Of a stretch of DNA of 64,000 nucleotides, positions 56,314 to 64,000 are shown piece by piece. Both the position numbers and the translations under genes were made by a program. Source of the DNA: Pardosa pseudoannulata (taxonomy: Eukaryota > Arthropoda > Arachnida > Araneae > Lycosidae); NCBI GenBank assembly GCA_032207245.1, contig CM063498.1, positions 51,307,591 through 51,371,590 on the forward strand. Direction: 5' to 3'. Within the stretch, counting starts at the first letter, position 1, and every line of letters starts with the position of its first letter. The notes below the pieces were generated by a model. That model saw only the letters and a list, made by a program, of their open reading frames with translations. It ran no database searches and had not been told where the DNA came from.

Positions 56314-56499
56314 AAATTTGTGAATATCCAGAACCTCTTGCTTTCCTTAAAGTTGTACCACAATTTCAGAGAGATGTAAATAATGATTTCATATATTTTG
56401 AAGCGGATATCAGTTTTATTGACCTCTTCTTTACCCGGCAACATGATTTGAGTGTGATTTGTTTCTAGCGGAGAAACAGAAAGACAATATTCCAAGAGA
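56314..56499 (+). pseudogene. Exon-like core of tandem unit 2
   Basis: Reads CEYPEPLAFLKVVPQFQRDV, then FEADISFIDLFFTRQHDLSV, then ICF, stop, RRNRKTIFQEI. Here CAA (Gln) stands where units 1, 4 and 7 have TAA. The only stop is the TAG before RRNRKT, a position where units 4 and 7 have TAC (Tyr). Confidence 0.5.
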
Positions 56500-57022
56500 T
56501 AAACATAGAATCTACCCATTTTGAACACTAGACATCATCAATTAATTTTCTAAGTGCATTTTTTTTCTTGACTTTTCTTAAACTAGTGTGCTTTATCGAG
56601 CTTAAAAGTTAAATTAAAATATTATATTCAAAATAATGGTAAAGTTCGAATTACTTTAAGTAAAATTAAGGACAAAAGTGCTTTAAAGTTGAAAAAATAT
56701 AAATACTCATCTTGGTGAAGTATAAAAACATTTCTATGAACTTATACAATCATACTATACGATTTATTATACATAAAAATGTATGTACATTTCAGCCAAC
56801 TAATTTTATTCCATTATGCTATGTGTAAAATTTTGTAGAACTAGTTGAATTAAAAAACTGAAATAAAAAAAGGATAATTATCTGACAATTTTGATGTACA
56901 TGGTTCTGTTTGTTTACTTTTTTAATCCTAATTAACCATGGTTTATGTGTTCAAACATAAAATACTAACATTTTTGAAATTCGTAAAACACCTACTATTT
57001 GTTAATATAAAAAAAGGAAATA

Positions 57023-57209
57023 TCACATTTTTGGATATACAGAACTCTTGCTTTCCTTAAAGATGTACCACAATTTCAGAGAGATGTAAATAAAGACTTC
57101 ATGTGTTTTGAAGCGGATATCAGTTTTATTGACCTCTTCTTTACCCGGTAACATGATGTGAGCGTGATTTCTTTTTTACTGGAGAACCAGAAAGATAATA
57201 CTCCAAGAG
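57023..57209 (+). pseudogene. Exon-like core of tandem unit 3
   Basis: The most eroded full-length core: the opening FEYPEP segment is shifted (TTTTTGGATATACAGAACTC), but QFQRDVNKDFMCFEADISFI and DLFFTR are kept. A stop follows, and the region before RRTRK is altered. Confidence 0.45.
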
Positions 57210-57561
57210 ATAAACTTAGAATCTCACCATTTTGATCACTAGACATCATCAATTAATTTTCTAAACGCATTTTTCTATTCTTGACTGTTCTTAAACTAGT
57301 GTGCTTTATCAAGCTTAAAAGTTAAATTAAAATATTATATGCAAAATAATGGTAAAGTTTGAATTACCTCTAGTAAAATTAAGTACAAAAGTGTTTTAAA
57401 GTTGAAAAAATATAAGTACTCATCTTGGTGAAGTATAAAAACTTGTCTATGACATTTATAAAATCATAGTATACGATTTATTATTCATGAAAATGCATGT
57501 ACATTTCAGCGAACTAATTTTATTCCACTATGCTAAGTATAAAAGTTTTTAGGACTAGTTG

Positions 57562-57732
57562 GTTTGGTTTGGTTTGGAGCTCTACGGTCTACTTTTTGCA
57601 ACACGGGGGCTAATGAGACTGGGACCTACAGCTTAAAGCCTATTCCGAACCGCTACGAACATCCATGCTACAGTGGGATTCGAACCCATGAACTCCGGTA
57701 CCGAAGGACAGCACCCTAACCAATCGGCCATC
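57562..57732 (-). mobile_element. SINE-A copy inside tandem unit 4
   Basis: Flanked by TTAGGACTAGTTG (57549-57561) and TTAGGAGTAGTTG (57733-57745). Neighbouring tandem units show the uninterrupted target TTTAGGACTAGTTGAATT, so the insertion postdates the array's expansion. The B box in reverse is GGATTCGAACCCATG and the A box in reverse is CCAATCGGCCATC. Confidence 0.93.
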
Positions 57733-57919
57733 TTAGGAGTAGTTGAATTAAAAAATTGAAATTAAAAAAAAGGATAATTTTCTGTGTAATTTTTAATGTA
57801 CAAATTTAACGTTTTTTATCCTAATTAACCATGGTTTATGTGTTCAAACATAAAATACTAACATTTTAGAAATTCGTAAAACACCTACTATTTGTTAATA
57901 TAAAAAAAGGAAATATCAC

Positions 57920-58101
57920 ATGTTTGAATATCCAGAACCTCTTGCTTTCCTTAAAGATGTACCACAATTTCAGAGAGATGTAAATAATGACTTCATGTGT
58001 TTTGAAGCGGATATCAGTTTTATTGACCTCTTCTTTACCCGGTAACATGATTTGAGCGTGATTTGTTTCTACCGTAGAACCAGAAAGACAATACTCCAAG
58101 A
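57920..58101 (+). pseudogene. Exon-like core of tandem unit 4
   Basis: Reads MFEYPEPLAFLKDVPQFQRD, then FEADISFIDLFFTR, stop (TAA), HDLSVICFYRRTRKTILQEI. It is disabled only by that stop. The minus-strand open frame over the same bases (57866-58132) is a shadow. Confidence 0.5.
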
Positions 58102-59339
58102 GATAAACAGAGAATCTCCCCATTTTGAACACTAGACATCATCAATTAATTTTCTAAATGCATTTTTCTTTTCTTGACTTTTCTTAAACTAGTGTGCTTT
58201 ATCAAGCTTAAAAGTTAAATTAAAATATTATATGCAAAATAAAGTAAAGTTCGAATTACCTCTAGTAAAATTAAGTACAAAAGTTGAAAAAAAAAACACA
58301 TAAATATTCATCTTGGTGAAGTATAAAAACATTTCTATAACTTATACAATCTTGCTATGCAATTTATTATTCATAAAAATTTATGTACATTTCAGCGAAC
58401 GAATTTTATTCCATTATGCTAGGTGTAAAAGTTTTAGAGAAAAGTTTTTAAAGAGATAAACATAGAATCTCCCCATTTTGAACACTAGACATCATCAATT
58501 AATTTTTTAAGTTCATTTTCCTTTTCTTGACTTTTCTTAAACTAGTGTGCTTTATCAAGCTTAAAAGTTAAATTAAAATATTATATGCAAAATAAAGTAA
58601 AGTTCGAATTACCTCTAGTAAAATTAAGTACAAAAGTTGAAAAAAAAAAAACACATAAATATTCATCTTGGTGAAGTATAAAAACATTTCTATAACTTAT
58701 ACAATCTTGCTATGCAATTTATTATTCATAAAAATTTATGTACATTTCAGCGAATGAATTTTATTCCATTATGCTAGGTGTAAAAGTTTTTAGAGAAAAG
58801 TTTTTAAAGAGATAAACATAGAATCTCCCCATTTTGAACACTAGACATCATCAATTAATTTTTTAAGTTCATTTTTCTTTTCTTGACTTTTCTTAAACTA
58901 GTGTGCTTTATCAAGCTTAAAAGTTAAATTAAAATGTTATATGCAAAATAATTGTAATGTTCTATTTACTTTAAGTAAAAATAAGTACAAAAGTGTTTTA
59001 AAGTTGAAAAAATATATTCATCTTGGTGAAGTATAAAAACTTTTCTATGACTTATATAATCTTACAATGTGATTTATTATTCATAAAAATGTATGCACAT
59101 TTAAGCGAACTAATCTTATTCCATTATGCCAAGTATAAAGTATTTAGGACTAGTTGAATTAAAATATTGAAATAAAAAAAAGGATAATTTTCTGATAATT
59201 GTGATAGACATGGTCCTCTTTGTTTACCTTTTTTTTAATCCTAAATAATCATTGTTTATGTGTTCAAACACAAAATATTAACATTTTTGAAATTCATAAA
59301 ACACCTACTATTTGTTAATATAAAAAAAGGAAATATCAG

Positions 59340-59521
59340 ATGTTTGAATATCCAGAACCTCTTGCTTTCCCTAAAGATGTACCACAATTTCAGAGAGATG
59401 TAAATAATGACTTCATGTGTTTTGAAGCGGATATCAGTTTTATTGACCTCTTCTTACCCGGTAACATGATTTGAGCGTGATTTGTTTCTACCGTAGAACC
59501 AGAAAGACAATACTCCAAGAG
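59340..59521 (+). pseudogene. Exon-like core of tandem unit 7
   Basis: Reads MFEYPEPLAFPKDVPQFQRD, then FEADISFIDLF with a one-base deletion before the TR segment, so the downstream HDLSVICFYRRTRKTI is in another frame. That frame continues open to 59656 beyond the repeat. Confidence 0.5.
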
Positions 59522-59525
59522 ATAA

Positions 59526-59839
59526 ACACAGATCCTCTTCATTTTGCCATTATGGATATTCTTTTATCATTTCCATCTGACCGTTACATAATTCGAAAAG
59601 TGAATAAATTTTTTTTTCACTCTGTTTTGTTACTCAGAAATCCTTCGTTAAAATAGGGGTCACTCTCCATTTCACGCATCGCTGGCTACTAAATGAAATT
59701 CCCGTTTCGCATGATTTGACATAATGGATTGGAATATGTTTAACGTGGAATAAATAATAAATATTACAGATTCTTATTTCATATATTCTTTTCGAGTTCT
59801 TACAATCAATTTCCTTTATTTATTTTTGTCTTAATATTA
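59526..59839. other. Spacer between two tandem arrays
   Basis: About 300 bases of AT-rich sequence with no repeat homology seen and no gene. Confidence 0.4.
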
Positions 59840-60825
59840 TTCAGTTCTATAATATTTGTTAAAAAACTGTTTAGGAATGGTGCGAGGATAAAGTAATTTG
59901 CCACCTATTCTAGTATATTAATATGTGGCAAATTACTCCATGCTGTAGTACAATTCGAAAGCATAGTAGTAATGTTCAGTTCTATAATATTTGTTAAAAA
60001 ACTGTTTAGGAATGGTGCGAGGATAAAGTAATTTGCCACCTATTCTAGTATATTAATATGTGGCAAATTACTCCATGCTGTAGTACAAACTGTGGTACGA
60101 GATCATAGGTAGTAACATTGTTCAGTTCTATAATTTTTGTTAAAGAACTGTTTAGGAACGGTGCGAATAAAGTAATTTGTCACATATTATATTATTAATA
60201 TGGCAAATTACTCCATGCTGTAGTACAAACTGTGGTACGCGTATCATAGGTAGTAATATTATTCAGTTCTATAATATTTGTTAAAAAACTGTTTAGGAAT
60301 GGTGCGAGGATAAAGTAATTTGCCACCTATTCTAGTATATTAATATGTGGCAAATTACTCCATGCTGTAGTACAAACTGTGGTACTCGTACCATGGGTAG
60401 TAACATTGTTCAGTTCTATAATTTTTGTTAAAGAACTGTTTAGGAACGGTGCGATGATAAAGTAATTTGTCACATATAGTATATTAAAATGTGGCAAGTT
60501 ACTCAATGCTGTTACTCCATGCATACATTGTTCAGTTCTATAATTTTTGTTAAAGAACTGTTTAGGAACGGTGCGAGGATAAAGTAATTTGCCACATATT
60601 ATAGTATATTAATATGTGGCACATTACTCCATGCTGTAGTACAAACGGTGGTACGCGTATCATAGGTAGTAACATTATTTTGTTCTATAATTTTTGTTAA
60701 AGAACTATTTAGGAACTGTTCGAGGATAAAGTAATTTGCCACATATTCTAGCATATTAATATGTGGCAAATTACTCCATACTGTAGTACAAACTATGGTA
60801 AGTGTACCATAGGCAGTAAGCAAGT
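59840..60825. repeat. Tandem array of seven ~140-bp units, each with a hairpin
   Basis: CAGTTCTATAAT recurs at about 59842, 59977, 60123, 60264, 60411, 60533 and (as TGTTCTATAAT) 60680, spacings 135, 146, 141, 147, 122 and 147. Every unit has GTTAAAGAACTGTTTAGGAA or a variant and then an inverted repeat, AGTAATTTGCCACATATT ... AATATGTGGCAAATTACT. In the last unit (60731-60776) it is a perfect 18-bp stem with a 10-base loop. The minus-strand open frames across it are artefacts of the repeat. Confidence 0.93.
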
Positions 60826-61209
60826 GCTGGTTGGAGAAGCGCTAAAAGCTGTCAAAAATGGCGGACATAAAAAAATTAAATAAAAAATATTAAAGAAACT
60901 CTTTTTCCTATAATTGATAAAAATTATTTTAATTAATGTTATACAGTGAAGTTGATAATATGTACAGTCGATTATTGAAAATCCAACAATCGCCCGGCAA
61001 CATCGTATCTTTTGACACAAATTTAAAAAAAATATGTTCTTCGAAACAATCACTAGGATTTTGTTATTTTTATTTAATAGTTCATTATGATAAGAAAGTA
61101 ATTAATTGTTTTTATAATTTTGTGCTTTTATTAAAACCATTTAATAGCAAGTGAAATATGACTAAATAGTAGATAAATAGGAGACTTTGAACAAGCACAT
61201 ACGTATAAA
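60826..61209. other. No gene recognised
   Basis: AT-rich sequence with overlapping short open frames on both strands (60793-61053 -, 60936-61154 +). No domain is recognised. Confidence 0.35.
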
Positions 61210-61718
61210 TGTAAGGAAAAGTAAACTAAATCGGGAAACTAATGTAAGCGTTTTGTATAAAACCCCTAAGACACCCCAAGAAAATTCTCAGGGGTTTTCA
61301 AATCTTAAGTTAAGGTCAAATATTCCCACGACCTTTTGCTTTCCCCTTTTTTAATCCCTAACCTAAATTGATCACTGGGGCTACAGTTCACGCCCTCAGA
61401 GAAGGGGTCTAGCCAATTATAACTCTACATTGCCCTGGCGGACAACTTAGGAAATTTCCAAACAAAAAAGAGATGCACGCTATCAGAGGCAGATTTTCCT
61501 AGAGATTTTCCCACAGATTTTGACTGAGATGTTGACCCAGGTGTTAAGGGCCTTTTACTTATAACTTCATGCTAGCTGACCCCTCAGTTTGTCCTGTCCC
61601 TATAATGAAGTGGGAACCCGTTCTCCAACGTTCTGTTAATAAAGGTCTTTAACTAAAACGGTGTCATTTTTATGGGCCATGACTGCAACCACCCATCGTG
61701 AAGTCGAGTCTTACTACA
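61210..61718 (+). mobile_element. Solo-LTR-like element, copy 3 (most complete)
   Basis: Begins TGTAAGGAAAAGTAAAC and ends GTCTTACTACA, immediately followed by a CA/TA microsatellite. It holds GTTAATAAAGGTCTTTAAC (likely polyadenylation signal) about 80 bases before the 3' end. Homologous to 38073-38558 and to the minus strand of 20995-21427. Confidence 0.62.
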
Positions 61719-61989
61719 GACACACACACACATATATGTATATAAATATGTTTCAGTGAGTTTATAATTTCGGTGACATTATAATCCGGCATATTTTTTA
61801 GGTATGTTTCAATGTAATTTGTCTCATTATGTGATAAGAATACATGGTCACCCTATAAAATGTATCATGAAAAAAAAATAGCACTAACAATTTTCATTTT
61901 TACAAAGTGATACAATTTAGCATGATGTACAACCAAGTGGTACGTGAGCCAAATAAAGGTTGGGAAATGCTGCTCTAGTTATTATTAGT

Positions 61990-62780
61990 CTAGATATTAT
62001 TTAATATCTAAATTTCCACAACTTGGATGATAGTCAAGTAACTTAGTTATGAGTACTTTCACCTCTTCAGAATTACAGATATTTTTTGACATATATTTAA
62101 TGGTACCGATGTAGAAAATATCCGACATATGTTGTTTAATAGATGCTACCATAAAATATTACATTTTTGTTGGCGTCGAATTCAATTTTTGCTTTAACAT
62201 TAGTCGTCTTATTTAATATCTAAATTCCGACAACTATGGATGATAGTCAAATAAGTTAATTATGAGTACGTTCATCCCTTCAGAATTACAGATATTTCTT
62301 GACATATATTTAATGGTACCGATATAGAAAATATCAGACATATATTGTTTAATAGACGCTACCATAAAATATTAACTTTTTGTTTGCGTTGAATTCAATT
62401 TTTCTTCAACATTAATCATATTATTTAACATCTAAGTTTCCACAACTTTGGGTGATAGTCAAATAATTGAGTTATGATTACTCTCACCCACTTTAGGATT
62501 ATAGATGTTTCTTGACATTTAATGATATAAAAAATATCAGACATATGCTGTTTAATATAAGCAACCGTTTAATAGATATTACTATTTTGTAGACGTCGAA
62601 TACAATGTTTACTTCATTAATCGTATTAACACTAGATTTACCAGCAATGTAAATATACATTGAATTGCAATTGCAAAACCAGTCATTTTCACTGGTTTGG
62701 TAAATCAAGTGTTAATATCTAAATTCTCACAACTTTCGTTGATGCTCAACATAACTCTACAGTTAGTGGTTTCAACTCAA
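61990..62780. repeat. Tandem array of ~210-bp units
   Basis: TTATTTAA(T/C)ATCTAA occurs at about 61997, 62209 and 62420, with a fourth at 62623 split by an insertion. Each unit carries GATAGTCAA, TCAGAATTACAGATATTT, ATTTAATGGTACCGAT and GGCGTCGAATTCAATTTT or near variants. Confidence 0.9.
62626..62715. mobile_element. Tiny TTAA-flanked MITE (about 86 bp)
   Basis: TTAA then CACTAGATTTACCA at the left and, inverted at the right, TTAA then CACTTGATTTACCA (13 of 14). The interior has TGTAAATATACA and TGCAATTGCA, so the whole element folds back. It interrupts the fourth 210-bp unit exactly at TTAA; the other units give the uninterrupted sequence. Ends and target resemble piggyBac-derived MITEs but differ from those at 40997 and 37118. 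Confidence 0.8.
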
Positions 62781-63409
62781 ATCAAAATGCTGTTATGTTA
62801 CATATTAAATATAAGATAAATACAATTCTCCAACTCGAAATTCATAAATGTCAAAGCTCGAGATAGTTTAACGTGGTGGACTTCCTATGGTGGTTATCCT
62901 ATGGTGGTGGGAATATTTCTTTCTATAAGCAGGGAACGTGTAGGAAATTAGAGGACAAGTATACCCCGAAGTAAATCAATGTGAAAGGGAATCTTGGGCA
63001 TGACATCTTTTCACCCGTCAGGATAGGTATCTGCAGTGAGATCGCATCAAATCTATAATTGCTAAAATAAGAAAAACTACAACTTCACAGACCATAGAGG
63101 TTAATGTGAAGTCCGCTGCACATTTGAAATATAACATTTTTCCTTTGCTCAAAATAGATTTAAATTCTATAGAAAAAGTAATAAATCTTGGAGAATAAAT
63201 TGTTTTCTTTATTTCGAAGGGTGGTGTTTGAGATATCGTGTTTTGCTAAGTGAGGAATAATGTACTATTTATCGTACCGCTTATATTTATGTTATACTTG
63301 AGAAATAAAAAACCCTTGCAGCTTGCCCTATATGTTATTACAAATTAGTCACCAAAATGAAAATATTCATTATGGTGAAAGCAGCCGTCTTTTATGCAGT
63401 ATGTCGGCA
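62781..63409. other. No gene recognised
   Basis: Unique-looking AT-rich sequence with a short local repeat CCTATGGTGGT at 62885-62910. Confidence 0.4.
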
Positions 63410-63748
63410 TGTCTCTGATATATGATCAGCATATATCTAGCTACATATATGCATATACATATGCATGTATCTGCATATCTCTGATATCTATCTATATATA
63501 TGCATATGCATATGCATGTATCTGTTCATCTGTCAATATATACATAATATATATGTATAAAAATATATATGTATATATACATATGTATATATCTGATACA
63601 TATCTGATATTTATCTATATACATGTATATGCATATGCATGTATCTGTGCATCTGTCAATATATACATAATACATATATATAAATACATATGTATATATG
63701 TATATATATACCTATACAGACATGCATATATGTCTATAAGTACCTATA

Positions 63749-63814
<66 letters not shown>

Positions 63815-63835
63815 TATAAATATATATAGGCACTC
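63410..63835. repeat. TA/TGCA-rich simple sequence with an internal duplication and a (TA)n tract
   Basis: The block TATGCATGTATCTG...CATCTGTCAATATATACATAA occurs at about 63500-63550 and 63625-63675, a duplication of about 125 bases. It contains runs such as TATGCATATGCATATGCATG and ends in about 70 bases of TA. The long Tyr-Ile-rich open frames over it are artefacts. Confidence 0.9.
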
Positions 63836-64000
63836 CGAGCCTCGGCTTGTATCTCTCAGAGATTTCTTTTTATTTACTTAGGAAAAAGTTTTTAATTGAC
63901 TATGTCATTTTAAAGAAAAGTAATAGTAATAAAATAACAATGGGAAAAATTTCGTTCACGATTTCGTCACTCATTTTTCTTAATGCAAGTGCGACTATAA

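Larger units (their letters stand above)
55325..59525. repeat. Tandem array of ~705-bp units with an exon-like core
   Basis: The landmark TATGTACATTT(C/A)AGC recurs at about 55356, 56069, 56777, 57492, 58379, 58736 and 59088. The first three spacings are 713, 708 and 715. The fourth, 887, contains a SINE-A; without it and its duplication the unit is about 703. The next two units are internally deleted to about 355, with identical breakpoints. The last unit is cut off. Each full unit has a ~183-bp stretch with splice-like edges and an open frame on the plus strand (listed separately). The remainder is AT-rich and non-coding. Confidence 0.93.

Noticed and set aside
55325..59525. Minus-strand frames beginning MFKMGRF in the tandem array (56292-56528, 57866-58132)
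   Set aside because: They start in the intron-like part, are not bounded by splice sites, and are antisense to the plus-strand exon-like core, which shows the better conservation pattern. I treat them as shadows.
59840..60825. Hairpin array as bacterial-type terminators or an integron-like array
   Set aside because: The host is eukaryotic, there are no cassettes between units, and the units are whole tandem duplicates.
63394..63881. 141- and 63-codon Tyr/Ile-rich open frames
   Set aside because: They are translations of TA and TGCA simple repeats with no non-repeat domain. The same applies to the frames at 2721-2970, 20200-20406, 28822-29103 and 48796-49047.

Overview
The window is AT-rich eukaryotic DNA with spliced genes, long introns, many TA microsatellites and dense transposon debris. 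The three recognisable genes (BAP1, a QORL2-type quinone oxidoreductase, prefoldin subunit 2) are animal genes. The mariner, pogo and hAT fossils, THAP exons and a Cys-rich domain familiar from uncharacterised arthropod proteins point to an arthropod. An arachnid is my best guess, but nothing here proves it.

Layout. At 1-3426 (+) lie the last two coding exons of BAP1, with a pogo/Tigger-type element in the upstream intron. From 3.4 to 13.4 kb the sequence is intergenic, with two decayed mariner transposases, a direct duplication of about 0.8 kb and SINE remnants. From 13.5 to 22.6 kb (-) is a complete eight-exon QORL2-like gene whose introns hold a hAT-like element, a Helitron-like element, a solo-LTR-like element and several TA tracts. 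At 23.8-24.0 kb (-) is a THAP zinc-finger exon with an in-frame stop at the diagnostic Trp. From 27.0 to 36.8 kb (+) is the three-exon prefoldin subunit 2 gene; its introns contain two hAT-like insertions, three (AAC)n-tailed SINEs and a second pogo copy. Exon 1 is flanked by an inverted pair of fragments of an unidentified broken coding sequence.

From 37 to 52 kb I see no intact gene. It holds TTAA-flanked piggyBac-like MITEs, a second Helitron-like copy, nested tRNA-SINEs, a segmental duplication, a frameshifted THAP exon, a Cys-rich transposon-type fragment, a non-LTR retrotransposon fragment and a 123-bp tandem array. At about 52.1-53.0 kb is a less AT-rich block ending in a strong splice donor, probably the 5' exon of a gene running off the right edge. 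From 55.3 to 62.8 kb there are three tandem-repeat arrays: a ~705-bp unit carrying an exon-like reading frame, a ~140-bp unit with an 18-bp hairpin, and a ~210-bp unit interrupted by a tiny TTAA MITE.

The three genes belong to unrelated pathways: chromatin deubiquitination, MDR-type reduction and co-chaperone folding. I see no functional cluster, and no candidate for a new defence or biosynthetic system. The most novel items are the exon-bearing satellite at 55-59 kb, the hairpin satellite at 60 kb, the inverted gene remnant around prefoldin exon 1, and paralogous repeat copies that preserve exact empty sites for several insertions.
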